This document shows positions 26,466 through 36,991 of a DNA stretch of 64,000 nt, one piece after another. The DNA lies in the NCBI GenBank assembly GCA_944323925.1, contig CALUUI010000007.1, forward strand, positions 22,013-86,012. Direction: 5' to 3'. The stretch's first letter is position 1; each line of letters starts with the position of its first letter. The translations under genes and the position numbers were made by a program. The notes under the pieces are model-generated. The model was not told the DNA's origin and made no database searches. It was given only the letters and a program-made list of their open reading frames with translations. The stretch comes from Candidatus Gastranaerophilales bacterium (GTDB taxonomy: Bacteria; Cyanobacteriota; Vampirovibrionia; Gastranaerophilales; Gastranaerophilaceae).

Positions 26466-27086
26466 ATGCTAAATGCGAAGAAATATATACGAATAGAGAT
26501 ACTCTTATGGATAATTGTACTACTGCTAATACTTCTAGGCAGCACAATTTTATGGAAAAATAGCCAAAAAGAATATGAAACACATAAAATATTTATGTCC
26601 GATATAGACGGATTAATAATAGGTTCTCCCGTAAAGTTGATGGGGGTACAAGTAGGTTATATAAGTGATATTAAAATAGTAGATAATAACGTATATATAA
26701 AATTTATAATAAAAGATAAAAACCTACATTTGCCGTGGGGTACAAAAGCAACAGTTGAGTTTAGCGGTATGGCAGGCTCACGTTCATTAGAACTTTATCC
26801 ACCTGATAAAATAACAGATGGTGAGAATGTAGATTATATAGAAGTAATCGAGCCTACTCGCCTAAGCAAGTCATTACATATGCTTTATGATATGTACAAT
26901 AAATTTATGGATATTTGTTTTGGTATAGCAGCATTCAACGCAAATATGTCTGATGCAGACTTAAAATTGGAGGTAACCAAAGAAAATATACAATTTATAA
27001 ACCTTCTTGAATTTGCAGATGAATGGTTAGATAATTCAAACAACAAGGTAACAGAAATAGGTAAAAAATTACGGAAGGATAAATAG
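26466..27086 (+). CDS. MlaD/MCE-domain lipid-transport protein
   Basis: 206 aa from the ATG at 26466; an in-frame TTG at 26448 lies inside the promoter and is unlikely. The N-terminal TM anchor (ILLWIIVLLLILLGSTILW) is followed by one MCE domain (about 40-125): FMSDIDGLIIGSPVKLMGVQ, VGYISDIKI, and the closing GTKATVEFSGMAGSRSLELY. MCE proteins form hexameric channels that carry phospholipids across the periplasm to or from the outer membrane; in cyanobacteria and plastids the relative is Ycf22/TGD2. No permease or ATPase gene is adjacent. Its stop abuts the upp start codon, so the two form an operon. Confidence 0.85.
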   Translation: MLNAKKYIRIEILLWIIVLLLILLGSTILWKNSQKEYETHKIFMSDIDGLIIGSPVKLMGVQVGYISDIKIVDNNVYIKFIIKDKNLHLPWGTKATVEFSGMAGSRSLELYPPDKITDGENVDYIEVIEPTRLSKSLHMLYDMYNKFMDICFGIAAFNANMSDADLKLEVTKENIQFINLLEFADEWLDNSNNKVTEIGKKLRKDK

Positions 27087-27743
27087 ATGAATTATAGCAA
27101 CGTATATGTAATATCAACACCTGTAGTAAATGAAAATTTATGTATATTAAGAGATAAAAATACAGATACGATGGGTGTAAAATGTGCAACAAGACAGATA
27201 ACAAATGTATTACTATACGAAGCCTCTAAAAATTTACCACAGGTAGAGATAGAAGTAGAAACGCCATTAATGAAATTTAAAACAAAATCTATAGACAAGA
27301 GTCTAAGAGTGATCATTTCACCAATATTAAGAGCCGGTTTGGTATTTACAGATTCAGCATCAGATATGCTACCAAGAGCAGAAATCAGACATATAGGTAT
27401 GTATAGAGATGAAAAGACCCTAAAACCCGTATGGTATTATAACAAGCTACCTGAAAAATTTGAAAATCCACAAAAAACATATGTTTATCTGACAGACCCA
27501 ATGCTAGCAACAGGGAATTCTCTGTTAGAAACAATCCGAATGTATGAAGGTAAAGGTTTAGATGTGTCACACATAAGATGTGTATGCTTAATTGCAGCCC
27601 CTGAAGGAATAAAGAATATAAAGAGCTTCTATCCGGATATCGAAATATTTACAGCCGCAATAGACCAAGGCTTAAACGAAAACGGTTATATCTTACCAGG
27701 ACTTGGAGATGCAGGCGATAGGATTTTTAATACCGTTAAATAG
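27087..27743 (+). CDS. upp: Uracil phosphoribosyltransferase
   Basis: 218 aa, ATG directly after the preceding TAG, with GGAAGGAT upstream. It has the PRPP loop VYLTDPMLATGNSLLETI (usual form V-x-D-P-M-L-A-T-G-G-S), the RAGLVFTDS segment, and the uracil-binding C-terminal motif DQGLNENGYILPGLGDAGDR. It salvages uracil to UMP using PRPP. Replacement of the second Gly of the PRPP loop by Asn (TGNS) is a small departure from the family norm. It is convergent with the pilin-like gene. Confidence 0.95.
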   Translation: MNYSNVYVISTPVVNENLCILRDKNTDTMGVKCATRQITNVLLYEASKNLPQVEIEVETPLMKFKTKSIDKSLRVIISPILRAGLVFTDSASDMLPRAEIRHIGMYRDEKTLKPVWYYNKLPEKFENPQKTYVYLTDPMLATGNSLLETIRMYEGKGLDVSHIRCVCLIAAPEGIKNIKSFYPDIEIFTAAIDQGLNENGYILPGLGDAGDRIFNTVK

Positions 27744-27754
27744 CATTTAAATAA

Positions 27755-28594
27755 CTAAAATCTCATGTTACTTGGTTTAAGTAACTTAACAGTTCCACCT
27801 TTATACTTATCTGCACCCGTTCCAGAGACACCCGTACAATAGGTAACAATATTAAAAAACGTATTATCATTAAGATAATTAAATATAGAGTTAGGATCAG
27901 TATTATCATAAGTTGCACATAATGCTTCTCTGTATGTCCGAGGGAATATTGGATCATAAGTAGGAACATCAGTACCATTTTCAATTCTACGACCAATTAC
28001 CCCATTATCAGCATAAGCCGGTAAAATACTAGGATTATCAATAATATTAGCATCATTTTTAGACAGACTATAAGTTCCATTAGTTTGGACGTTACCAATT
28101 AAAATCATAATAGGTCCAAAGCCAGAAGGTTCACCAGCCTGCTTAACCTCACCGGTATATGGATTAGTATACGCTGTTCTCAAATATCCACAGTGAAAAA
28201 CAACATAGTAAGAATCTTGTCCTGTTTGATTTGCTCGAGTTTTTACACGCGGAACAGTAACGGTACAAGAATCGAAAAACGGATCATTATTAATACCAGC
28301 ACAAGTAACACTGGTCCCATCAGCAGAGTTAATCATATCGGAATAATGTTGTTGAAAAGCCAAAGCCAAATTGTTAACAGGAAGTACAATACCTGTATCA
28401 GCATCTGTTTGTTCATGTTTTTTTAAATATAAAAAATTATCAAAAGCTGTAGTTAAAGCATTATAAGTACGATAATAATAGAGATTATATGCATTTCTTA
28501 AGCTAACCTGCCCAGCGCCCATACAAAGCCCTATAAGAATCCCAATAATCATAAGGACAAGTAGTACTTCTGCGAATGTAAATGCTTTTTTCAT
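27755..28594 (-). CDS. Type IV pilin-like (pseudopilin) protein
   Basis: 279 aa. The N-terminus MKKAFTFAEVLLVLMIIGIL is a prepilin signal: a short basic leader, cleavage after Ala, then F-T-F-A-E with the conserved Glu at mature position 5 and a hydrophobic helix. The body is globular, with Cys residues (VTCAGINNDPFFDSCTV; YCTGVSG) that may form disulfides, and Asp/Asn/Gly loops. Such proteins are processed by PilD-type peptidase and assemble into type IV pili or type II secretion pseudopili. It overlaps the upstream DUF3326 gene by four bases, so the two are co-transcribed. Confidence 0.85.
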   Translation of the reverse strand: MKKAFTFAEVLLVLMIIGILIGLCMGAGQVSLRNAYNLYYYRTYNALTTAFDNFLYLKKHEQTDADTGIVLPVNNLALAFQQHYSDMINSADGTSVTCAGINNDPFFDSCTVTVPRVKTRANQTGQDSYYVVFHCGYLRTAYTNPYTGEVKQAGEPSGFGPIMILIGNVQTNGTYSLSKNDANIIDNPSILPAYADNGVIGRRIENGTDVPTYDPIFPRTYREALCATYDNTDPNSIFNYLNDNTFFNIVTYCTGVSGTGADKYKGGTVKLLKPSNMRF

Positions 28595-29550
28595 ACTAAG
28601 TTCTCCAATAATTCGTCATATGAATATACTATACCACATTTTCCGGAAATAATATCATTCGTAATACTTAATAAAGTTTTATTTTGTTGAACGGCATAAA
28701 CAGGAATATTTCTTTTAAAAGATTCAAAAACAGGAATAGAGCCTAATGAATTATACGGCATTGCTAAAAATTTTAAATCATTAATAGAATACCCTTCATT
28801 TTTAGAAATTAAAGGAGCATTACTTAGCCCTATTAAAATACAAGGTAAAAAAGTAGGAGTAATATATTCTGCAGAGCACCTCGGATCAACGATATCAGTA
28901 GAAATAGAAATATCATCAAAAGCAGGCGAATGAGCGCAAGGGACAAGAAGTTCTCTGGTAATATAATGAGAGATAATCGCCTCAACACCCCCAATAGGAT
29001 CAACCCCAATACCAGAGGAATAATTTTGAGAATCATCCGGATCATCTGCCTCAAAGCGACAAACAACAGCAATAGCCTCAGCGCCGTTAGAAATAAGTTT
29101 TTTAGCTGCTCTTAAAAGGGTTTCAGGGTTAGACAGCCCACCTGCCGAGTAATTTCCTTTATTTTCAAAATAAACCCCAACATTATCATCAGTAATAACC
29201 GGTTCAATGATATCAAGCCCATAAACAATTTTCGCTGCATTAATAGTATTAATATGAACATTTAAAACATTATTAGGAATAGCCTTATCAAAAAGAACCC
29301 CAATTTTATTATTTTTTTTAGGAACTAAAGAAATATTTCCTTTAAAAAACTCATCAATAGCAAATCCCTCAACATACAGCATATTGTTTGTAATGCCAGA
29401 AAAGCAACCTGCATTAACAACATTGGGATTAACAATCAAATTAAAATGTTCAGCAAATTTAGCAGCAAAACGCGAAGCATCACCTGCAAATCCGCCTACA
29501 GAAGCACCAACCCCAGTTGGCACGATAAAAGCTCCAAGATTTTTCTTCAT
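28591..29550 (-). CDS. DUF3326 family protein
   Basis: 319 aa. The opening AFIVPTGVGASVGGFAGDAS, the segment VNPNVVNAGCFSGITNNMLY and the later GVDPIGGVEAIISHYITREL are the hallmarks I associate with DUF3326, a family of cyanobacteria and plants whose function is unknown. It appears cytoplasmic with no TM helix. Glycine-rich loops suggest a nucleotide- or substrate-binding alpha/beta fold, which is inference. The ATG has no ribosome binding site; instead TATAAT lies exactly at -12 to -7, so a leaderless mRNA is expected. It is coupled to the pilin-like gene. Confidence 0.8.
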   Translation of the reverse strand: MKKNLGAFIVPTGVGASVGGFAGDASRFAAKFAEHFNLIVNPNVVNAGCFSGITNNMLYVEGFAIDEFFKGNISLVPKKNNKIGVLFDKAIPNNVLNVHINTINAAKIVYGLDIIEPVITDDNVGVYFENKGNYSAGGLSNPETLLRAAKKLISNGAEAIAVVCRFEADDPDDSQNYSSGIGVDPIGGVEAIISHYITRELLVPCAHSPAFDDISISTDIVDPRCSAEYITPTFLPCILIGLSNAPLISKNEGYSINDLKFLAMPYNSLGSIPVFESFKRNIPVYAVQQNKTLLSITNDIISGKCGIVYSYDELLENLV

Positions 29551-29556
29551 ATAAAC

Positions 29557-29562
29557 ATTATA
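29557..29562 (-). promoter_or_regulatory. -10 box of the DUF3326 gene, predicted leaderless start
   Basis: The minus-strand TATAAT (plus-strand ATTATA at 29557-29562) is followed by GTTTAT and then the ATG at 29550. No Shine-Dalgarno sequence is present. Confidence 0.55.
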
Positions 29563-29678
29563 AAACCAAATAATCCAGGTGTATACCCCTATAAGGTAAT
29601 GAATTTAAGGAGAAACAAACACATAATTTAGAAGTTAGTTTTCTCGGGAAAAGTCTATCTGAGAAAAAGGAGGTAAAA

Positions 29679-31625
29679 ATGACGATAAAGAAACTGACTG
29701 TGGCAGCTGCAATTGCCGTTGGAATAGCAACGTGTTCACTAAATACAGCAATGGCAGCGTGCCCATGTGAACAACGACCTGTTGTAACAGAATCGTGTTG
29801 TCCATCAGAAGACATGCCGGTGGTAACGGGTCAAGCGTGTCCATGCCAGACAGAACCAAGCTGTGGTTGCGAAGCACCAAGTTGCGAAGAACCAGCGGTT
29901 CCGTCTTGTGCAGTATGTCCAAGTGCGGGTCCTGCATCAAGATGTTCAATGAACCAAGTTTATGCATATCCAAACGCAATTTATGGTTCAAATAACTACA
30001 TCGGCGATTGCAGCTCATCAGCGGCAACAATAAGAGGTGAAGGATATGCAATAGGTACAAACGGTTTAAACAGTACAACAATGGGTGCAGCAGTATTACC
30101 GGAAGGAACAATAACCGGAGCAGCAACAGATATTCCTTGTTTAAATGAAGCTCCCGTAGCAAATAACGGCGTGCCGATTCTACGAGATGAAAGAAAAATG
30201 GATGGAAACAGCTGTCCAATACAAATAAGCACAGCGAATTCAATTCAAGCAATAAAAAAGACAATGGTACCGTTAGATTTATCACAATTCAGTAATGTAA
30301 CAGGTGCAGCAGCAAATGTACCAAGCATGAATATGTTTCCGGACGTACCAAACAACTACTGGGCATCTTGTGAAATTGATAAATTAGCTATGAATGACGT
30401 AGTAGTAGGTTATCCTGACAGAATGTTTAAGCCATCAAGAAACATTAGCAGAGCAGAATTTGCAACAATGATAGTAAAAGGATTTAACAAAAACGATTGC
30501 GGATGTTCGTCAGAAGCATTATTCAAAGATGTACCAATGAACCACTGGGCAAATTCAGTAATAGCAAAAGCAGTACACGAAAACTTACTAAAAGGCTATC
30601 CTGACGGATTATTTAAGCCAAACAATAATGTAACAAGAGCAGAAGCATTATGCGCATTATCAAAAGGTATAAACATTGAAATGGATGCAGCAAAAGCAAA
30701 AGAAATCTTATCTTGCTACACAGATGGAAACAGCGTACCTGAATGGGCACAAATTCCTATAGCAAAAGCATTAGAAAGTGGAGCATTAAAGACATCGCCA
30801 AATACCAAAATGATTCGTCCATATGCAGAAGCAACAAGAGCAGAAATTGCATCAATGTTACAAAATGTTCGAGTAGCAATGGGTTATGATACAAATCCTG
30901 CAACTGCAAACAATGTATGTCCGGCATGTCCAACAGATAAAACCGCTTATGTAGAAAATGAAGAAATCGTAAAAATTCCTACATTAGAATTGAAATTCTT
31001 AGATGAAATCAATGCAAAATCATCACACGTAGGTCAAATATTTGCAGCAAATACATTAGAAGATGTAACAATAGATGGTCAATTCTTCCCATGCGGTTCA
31101 AAAGTAACAGGTAAGGTAGTAGAAGTAGTTAGACCATCAGGCTGTCAAAAAGGCGCATTAAAATTAGCGTTCACAGATATTAGCCATAACGGATGCAAAG
31201 CGAAATTACCAAAACAAATCTTAACCGCACAAGTAGATTGTTCAAAACAACCAAACATAGTAGCCCGCTTAATGGCAGCACCATTTACTTGGGCAGGCTC
31301 AATGGTCGGTATTGTAGGAAGAACAACAGGTGGTATGATATCTAACCTTGGTAATGCAGTAGAAAATGTATCTAATGGAACAGGTATCGCATTAGGAGAT
31401 ATCTTCCAAGGTCAATTTGGCGCATCAGCAAGAAGCCTTGGCGGAGCATTATATCAAACAGTTAAAGCTCCAATCGACATCACAAGAACAGCACTTTCAG
31501 GAACAATGGGATTAGTACAATCCACAGGAGACGAAGTAGCATACCTTGTAGATGCCAAAGGATACAAAATATCATCAATAAATCCGAGAGAACACGTTAC
31601 AATCGCTTTCGGGTGCAGCGAATAG
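29679..31625 (+). CDS. SLH-domain envelope protein with Cys-rich N-terminal region
   Basis: 648 aa, ATG with a strong AAAGGAGG site. Signal peptide TIKKLTVAAAIAVGIATCSL, cleavage near AMAA. A Cys/Pro-rich stretch follows (about 27-90, many C-x-C and P-S-C repeats). Three SLH modules follow: FPDVPNNYWASCEIDKLAMN with VVGYPDRMFKP (about 220-270), LFKDVPMNHWANSVIAKAV with GYPDGLFKPNNNVTRAEA (about 283-333), and a weaker third (EWAQIPIAKALESGAL, about 350-400). The C-terminal half has a beta domain (GQIFAANTLEDVTIDGQFFP) and a Gly/Ala helical tail. SLH domains bind peptidoglycan-linked polymer; in cyanobacteria they occur in outer-membrane porins, but no porin barrel is visible here. A hairpin (29639-29667) abuts the ribosome binding site. 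Confidence 0.9.
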   Translation: MTIKKLTVAAAIAVGIATCSLNTAMAACPCEQRPVVTESCCPSEDMPVVTGQACPCQTEPSCGCEAPSCEEPAVPSCAVCPSAGPASRCSMNQVYAYPNAIYGSNNYIGDCSSSAATIRGEGYAIGTNGLNSTTMGAAVLPEGTITGAATDIPCLNEAPVANNGVPILRDERKMDGNSCPIQISTANSIQAIKKTMVPLDLSQFSNVTGAAANVPSMNMFPDVPNNYWASCEIDKLAMNDVVVGYPDRMFKPSRNISRAEFATMIVKGFNKNDCGCSSEALFKDVPMNHWANSVIAKAVHENLLKGYPDGLFKPNNNVTRAEALCALSKGINIEMDAAKAKEILSCYTDGNSVPEWAQIPIAKALESGALKTSPNTKMIRPYAEATRAEIASMLQNVRVAMGYDTNPATANNVCPACPTDKTAYVENEEIVKIPTLELKFLDEINAKSSHVGQIFAANTLEDVTIDGQFFPCGSKVTGKVVEVVRPSGCQKGALKLAFTDISHNGCKAKLPKQILTAQVDCSKQPNIVARLMAAPFTWAGSMVGIVGRTTGGMISNLGNAVENVSNGTGIALGDIFQGQFGASARSLGGALYQTVKAPIDITRTALSGTMGLVQSTGDEVAYLVDAKGYKISSINPREHVTIAFGCSE

Positions 31626-31645
31626 TGAGTAAGTCGTTCGCTTCC

Positions 31646-31679
31646 GAGGTTAGCCGTAAAATACGGCTAACCTCTTTTT
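31646..31679 (+). terminator. Intrinsic terminator after the SLH gene
   Basis: A 13-bp stem GAGGTTAGCCGTA / TACGGCTAACCTC with an AAA loop, followed by TTTTTA. It separates the SLH gene from rpoB. Confidence 0.92.
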
Positions 31680-31782
31680 ATATAAAAATAAAATTATAAA
31701 AACGAGTCAAAACCACTTAACAAAATTTTACAAAATAAATGTAAAATTTTGTAAACAAAGATTGTAGTATATACATTTAATC

Positions 31783-31810
31783 TTGACGAGAGATTTTGAA
31801 GTAGTACGAT
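31783..31810 (+). promoter_or_regulatory. Candidate rpoB promoter
   Basis: TTGACG (31783-31788), a 16-base spacer and TACGAT (31805-31810). This gives a leader of about 105 bases before the rpoB ATG. An inverted repeat of TTTTACA/TGTAAAA (about 31722-31750) lies upstream and may bind a regulator. The 31626-31922 gap contains no other gene that I can see. Confidence 0.45.
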
Positions 31811-31922
31811 TAGAGAACATGCGTATGTATGGGGATTTAGTCCGAAAAAGATAAAAATAATATAGCAAATATACATTTTTTATATAGTTTATGTACACCA
31901 TTAGAATAGATGAGGTGATTTA

Positions 31923-34900
31923 ATGTCGACAACGAAATATGCAAAAAGAGTAACTCCGATGGGCATTCCAAACACGAGATTGGATGATTTACCGGATTTA
32001 ATTGACGTGCAGAAGAAATCATTTGAGTGGTTTCTAAAAGAGGGCTTAAAAGAAGAATTACTGGCTTTTAGTCCTGTTAAAGACTATACAGGCAGATTAG
32101 AATTACATTTTCTGCCAAACTATACCTTTGACAATGCAAAGTACACAGTAGAAGAAGCAAGAATACACGATGCAACCTATGCAAAGCAGCTACGTGTAAT
32201 GGTAAGATTAGTAAACCGTGACAGCGGTGAAATAAAGGAACAAGAAGTATATATCGGAGATATTCCGACAATGACTGATAAAGGTACCTTTATTGTAAAC
32301 GGAGCAGAACGTGTTATCGTATCGCAGATAGTACGTTCACCTGGTGTTTATTTCAAGAGAGAAGTTTCACCGACCGGAAAACGTTTATATAACGCAACAA
32401 TGATACCTAACAGAGGTGCATGGTTAAAGATAGAAACAGATTCAAACGATTTAATATATGTAAAAATCGACAAGAACAGAAAGATTCTTGCAACAACATT
32501 ACTTAAGGCAATGGGTATAACAGTTTCTGAAATGGAAACATTGTTTACTCACTTTGAGTTTTTGAAAAAGACCTTAGACAAAGATACAACAGAAACAACA
32601 GATGAAGCATTAATTGAGGTTTATAAGAAACTACGTCCGGGTGATCCTGCATCAGCAGCAGGCGGTCGTCAAATATTGGAAGCAAGATTCTTTGATGAAA
32701 AGAAATATGACATAGGTAGAGTTGGTCGTTACAAGTTAAACAAAAAACTTAACTTAAACATATCTAAGAACCAACGTACACTTACCGTTCAAGATATAGT
32801 TGCATCAATTGAGTACTTAATCAACTTAACATATGATGAAGGAACTCTTGATGATATTGACCATTTAGGAAACAGAAGAATCCGTTCAGTTGGTGAATTA
32901 TTACAAAACCAATTCAGAGTTGGTCTTTCAAGAATTGAAAGAATCGTAAAAGAAAGAATGACTTTACAGGATTCAGAAACATTAACACCGTTAAATCTTT
33001 TAAACACTAAGCCATTAGTAGCATCATTAAAAGAATTTTTCGGTTCATCACAGTTATCACAATTTATGGATCAAACTAACCCGCTGGCTGAATTAACCCA
33101 CAAAAGACGTGTATCAGCATTAGGACCTGGCGGTTTACAAAGAGAACGTGCAGGATTTGCAGTTCGTGACATTCACCCTTCACACTATGGGCGTATTTGT
33201 CCGGTTGAAACTCCAGAAGGTCCGAACGCAGGTTTGATTGGTTCATTAGCTACTCACGCAAGAGTTAATGATTACGGCTTTGTTGAATCACCATTCTTTG
33301 TTGTTAAAGACGGTGTTGTAACTGATGAAGTACATTATTTAACAGCTGATGAAGATGAAAACTTCCGTGTAGCACCTGCTGATATTCAATTAAACCCTGA
33401 CAACAGCATTAAAGAAGCGCAAGTTCCTGTTCGTTATCGTTCAGAATTTACAATGTCAGATTCAAGCAAGGTTGACTACGTTGGTGTATGTCCGATACAG
33501 ATAATTTCAGTTGCAACATCAATGATTCCGTTCATTGAACACGATGATGCTAACCGTGCATTGATGGGATCAAACATGCAACGTCAAGCAGTACCTTTAT
33601 TCATCACAGAAAGACCTGTTGTAGGTACCGGTCTTGAAGCTAGAGCAGCAAAAGACTCAGGCATGGTAGTGGTTGCAAAAGCTGACGGTGTTGTTGAAAG
33701 AGTTGTTGGTGAAGAAATCATTATAAGAGACGTTCACGGTAAACAACATATACATACATTAATGAAATATGTACGTTCTAACCAAGACACATGTATTAAC
33801 CAAAGACCAATCGTTCACGAAGGTGATAAAGTTAATGCGGGTGATGTAATAGCAGACGGTGCAGCAACAAGTTGCGGAGAGCTTTCACTCGGAAAGAACG
33901 TATTAGTTGCATATATGCCTTGGGAAGGATATAACTTCGAAGATGCTATCTTACTTTCAGAAAGATGCGTACACGATGATGTATTCACATCTATTCACAT
34001 TGAAAAACTTGAAATAGATGCAAGACAAACAAAACTTGGACCGGAAGAAATAACAAGAGAAATACCAAACGTATCAGAAGATGCATTAAGACACTTAGAT
34101 GAACGTGGTATTGTTAGAATCGGTGCAAGAGTATATGCTGATGATATCTTGGTAGGAAAAGTAACACCAAAAGGTGAATCAGAACACCCACCAGAAGAAA
34201 AATTATTGAGAGCAATCTTTGCCGAAAAAGCTCGTGACGTAAAAGATAACTCATTAAGAGTACCACACGGTGAAGGCGGTAGAGTTCTTGATGTTAAAGT
34301 GTTTGACAGAGAAAAAGGTGACGAATTACCACCTGGAGCAAACACCGTAATCAGAGTATATATTGCACAAAAACGTAAAGTATCAGTTGGTGATAAATTA
34401 TCAGGACGTCACGGTAACAAAGGTATCGTATCAAGAATATTACCAAAAGAAGATATGCCATTCTTACCGGACGGAACACCGGTTGATATAGTTCTTAACC
34501 CACTGGGTGTACCTTCTCGTATGAACGTTGGTCAAACATACGAATGTTTATTAGGCTTAGCTGCTTACTTAACAAAAGATCATTATGAAGCACCTTCATT
34601 TGATGAAAGATATGGTGAAAACCAGTCTGAAATAGCAACAAAAGCTGAATTACTAAGAGGTATAAAAGAATCAGGTTGCGATTGGGTAAGAGAAGACGGA
34701 AAAGTTTACTTAATCGACGGAAGAACAGGTGAAAGATTTGATGAACCGATTGCAGTTGGTCTTTCATATATTCTTAAACTTGTTCACTTGGTAGATGACA
34801 AAATCCACGCAAGAAGTACCGGACCATACTCATTGGTAACTCAACAACCATTAGGTGGTAAGGCACAATTTGGTGGTCAAAGATTTGGAGAAATGGAAGT

Positions 34901-35237
34901 TTGGGCACTTGAAGCTTATGGTGCAGCTTACACTCTTCAAGAAATGCTTACTATCAAGTCTGACGATGTTAACGGTCGTAACAGAGCTTATGAATCAATT
35001 GTTAAAGGGGACAATATCCCGAGACCGGGTATCCCTGAATCCTTCAAGGTACTTGTAAGAGAATTACAAAGTATTGGTTTGGATATTACTGTTGCTAAGA
35101 AAAACGGGACAGAAGTTGACTTAATGAGTGATATGGATGATATCAGAAAAGCTGCTCCAAAGAGAACTCTTTCAGACATCGATTCTGAATTGTTAAATAT
35201 CAATTTCTTTGAAACGTCAACTACACTCGGTGATTAA
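31923..35237 (+). CDS. rpoB: DNA-directed RNA polymerase subunit beta
   Basis: 1104 aa, ATG after GAGGTG. Near the short cyanobacterial length and without the large E. coli-type insertions. Hallmarks include the rifampicin region ([20 protein letters not shown], then [20 protein letters not shown]), the catalytic [15 protein letters not shown] loop and the C-terminal [20 protein letters not shown]. The Gln and His residues of the rifampicin pocket appear wild type. Ribosomal protein genes rplKAJL do not precede it, as in cyanobacteria. It heads the rpoB-rpoC1-rpoC2 operon. Confidence 0.98.
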   Translation: MSTTKYAKRVTPMGIPNTRLDDLPDLIDVQKKSFEWFLKEGLKEELLAFSPVKDYTGRLELHFLPNYTFDNAKYTVEEARIHDATYAKQLRVMVRLVNRDSGEIKEQEVYIGDIPTMTDKGTFIVNGAERVIVSQIVRSPGVYFKREVSPTGKRLYNATMIPNRGAWLKIETDSNDLIYVKIDKNRKILATTLLKAMGITVSEMETLFTHFEFLKKTLDKDTTETTDEALIEVYKKLRPGDPASAAGGRQILEARFFDEKKYDIGRVGRYKLNKKLNLNISKNQRTLTVQDIVASIEYLINLTYDEGTLDDIDHLGNRRIRSVGELLQNQFRVGLSRIERIVKERMTLQDSETLTPLNLLNTKPLVASLKEFFGSSQLSQFMDQTNPLAELTHKRRVSALGPGGLQRERAGFAVRDIHPSHYGRICPVETPEGPNAGLIGSLATHARVNDYGFVESPFFVVKDGVVTDEVHYLTADEDENFRVAPADIQLNPDNSIKEAQVPVRYRSEFTMSDSSKVDYVGVCPIQIISVATSMIPFIEHDDANRALMGSNMQRQAVPLFITERPVVGTGLEARAAKDSGMVVVAKADGVVERVVGEEIIIRDVHGKQHIHTLMKYVRSNQDTCINQRPIVHEGDKVNAGDVIADGAATSCGELSLGKNVLVAYMPWEGYNFEDAILLSERCVHDDVFTSIHIEKLEIDARQTKLGPEEITREIPNVSEDALRHLDERGIVRIGARVYADDILVGKVTPKGESEHPPEEKLLRAIFAEKARDVKDNSLRVPHGEGGRVLDVKVFDREKGDELPPGANTVIRVYIAQKRKVSVGDKLSGRHGNKGIVSRILPKEDMPFLPDGTPVDIVLNPLGVPSRMNVGQTYECLLGLAAYLTKDHYEAPSFDERYGENQSEIATKAELLRGIKESGCDWVREDGKVYLIDGRTGERFDEPIAVGLSYILKLVHLVDDKIHARSTGPYSLVTQQPLGGKAQFGGQRFGEMEVWALEAYGAAYTLQEMLTIKSDDVNGRNRAYESIVKGDNIPRPGIPESFKVLVRELQSIGLDITVAKKNGTEVDLMSDMDDIRKAAPKRTLSDIDSELLNINFFETSTTLGD

Positions 35238-35253
35238 TAAAGGAGAATGAAAA

Positions 35254-36963
35254 TTGTCTACAAGTATTGATTATTTTGATTATATACGCATAAGCATCGC
35301 TTCACCTGAAAGAATATTGAAGTGGTCTTATGGCGAGGTTACAAAACCAGAAACTATTAACTATAGAACCTTAAAACCTGAACGTGATGGTTTGTTCTGC
35401 GAAAGAATTTTTGGTCCTACAAAGGACTGGGAATGCTATTGCGGTAAATACAAACGCGTAAGACATAAAGGTATTATCTGTGAAAGATGCGGAGTTGAAG
35501 TTACTGATTCTAAGGTTAGACGTCACAGAATGGGACACATTAAGTTGGCTGCTCCTGTTTCTCACATCTGGTTCTTAAAAGGTATTCCGTCTTATCTTGG
35601 TTTACTCCTTGATATGACCCTTAAAGATCTTGAACAAGTTATTTACTTCAACAACTATGTTGTAATTGATCCGGGTGATTCTAACTTCAAAAAACTTCAA
35701 CTCTTATCAGAAGAAGAATATGAAGATTTTCTAATGGAAAATGAAGAATCAACCCTAAAAGTTGGGATTGGTGCAGAAGCTATAAAAGAATTATTAAGCG
35801 AAATTAATATTCACGAACTAGCAGAATCAATCAGAACAGAGTTAGCTGGTCATGTTACTTCTGTTCAAAAGAAAGGGAAATTAATTAAGAGATTAAGATT
35901 ACTTGATTCATTAATTTCCTCAGAAACTGAACCAACTTGGATGATAATGGATGTACTTCCTGTTACACCACCTGATTTAAGACCTATGGTTCAACTAGAT
36001 GGCGGAAGATTTGCTACATCTGATTTAAACGATTTATATAGAAGAGTAATCAACAGAAACAATCGTTTACAAAGATTGTTAGAAATGGGCGCACCTGAAA
36101 TCATCGTTAGAAACGAAAAACGTATGTTACAAGAAGCAGTTGACGCTCTTATTGATAACGGCAGACGCGGAAGAACAGTTGTTGGTCCAAATAACAGAGC
36201 ACTTAAGTCATTGTCTAACATTATTGAAGGTAAACAAGGTCGTTTCCGTCAAAACTTGTTAGGTAAACGTGTTGACTACTCTGGTCGTTCAGTTATTGTT
36301 GTTGGACCATCATTAAAATTAAACCAATGCGGTTTGCCGAAAGAAATGGCAATAGAATTATTTAAGCCGTTTGTTGTTAATAAATTAATAGAACGTGGAC
36401 ACGTTCAAAACATAAAATCAGCAAAGAAAATGATTGAACGTTCTGAAGCTAAAGTCTGGGATATCTTGGAAGAGATAATTGAAGGACACCCGGTAATGTT
36501 AAACCGTGCACCAACCCTTCACAGACTTGGTATTCAGGCATTTGAACCTAAATTAGTTGAAGGAAGAGCTATTCAACTTCACCCATTGGTATGTACAGCA
36601 TTTAACGCTGACTTCGATGGTGACCAAATGGCGGTTCACGTACCTTTATCTATTGAAGCTCAAACGGAAGCAAGAATGCTTATGTTAGCTACAAACAATA
36701 TTCTGGCACCTGCTAACGGTAAGCCTATTATTACTCCATCTCAAGATATGGTTCTTGGTATGTATTACCTGACTATATTAAAAGATCCTGAAATGCCTGT
36801 AAAAGGTTATTTCTATAACTTCCAAGATGCAATTTCTGCTCTTGAAGTTGGAGTTATAAAACTACACGATAAGATTGTTGTTAGAGATGAACACGGAAAA
36901 CGTATCGAAACAACCGTTGGTAGAATTATATTTAACGAAGAAGTTAGAAAAGCACTTGCTTAA
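35254..36963 (+). CDS. rpoC1: RNA polymerase subunit gamma (N-terminal part of beta')
   Basis: 569 aa. The start is TTG at 35254 with AGGAGA 7 bases before it; a nearer ATG (35247) opens only a 7-codon frame. It contains the N-terminal zinc ribbon ([20 protein letters not shown]), the [19 protein letters not shown] segment, the lid/rudder region [34 protein letters not shown] and the catalytic Mg-binding [12 protein letters not shown]. The protein ends after the region where beta' is cut in cyanobacteria and plastids. The downstream rpoC2 supplies the rest. This split is the strongest lineage marker in the window. Confidence 0.97.
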   Translation: MSTSIDYFDYIRISIASPERILKWSYGEVTKPETINYRTLKPERDGLFCERIFGPTKDWECYCGKYKRVRHKGIICERCGVEVTDSKVRRHRMGHIKLAAPVSHIWFLKGIPSYLGLLLDMTLKDLEQVIYFNNYVVIDPGDSNFKKLQLLSEEEYEDFLMENEESTLKVGIGAEAIKELLSEINIHELAESIRTELAGHVTSVQKKGKLIKRLRLLDSLISSETEPTWMIMDVLPVTPPDLRPMVQLDGGRFATSDLNDLYRRVINRNNRLQRLLEMGAPEIIVRNEKRMLQEAVDALIDNGRRGRTVVGPNNRALKSLSNIIEGKQGRFRQNLLGKRVDYSGRSVIVVGPSLKLNQCGLPKEMAIELFKPFVVNKLIERGHVQNIKSAKKMIERSEAKVWDILEEIIEGHPVMLNRAPTLHRLGIQAFEPKLVEGRAIQLHPLVCTAFNADFDGDQMAVHVPLSIEAQTEARMLMLATNNILAPANGKPIITPSQDMVLGMYYLTILKDPEMPVKGYFYNFQDAISALEVGVIKLHDKIVVRDEHGKRIETTVGRIIFNEEVRKALA

Positions 36964-36991
36964 TTAAAAAGGAAATTGAGGAAATATAAAT

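Noticed and set aside
29635..30285. 216-codon Leu-rich frame opposite the SLH gene
   Set aside because: Low-complexity Leu/His/Arg translation opposite a clearly real gene; an antisense shadow.
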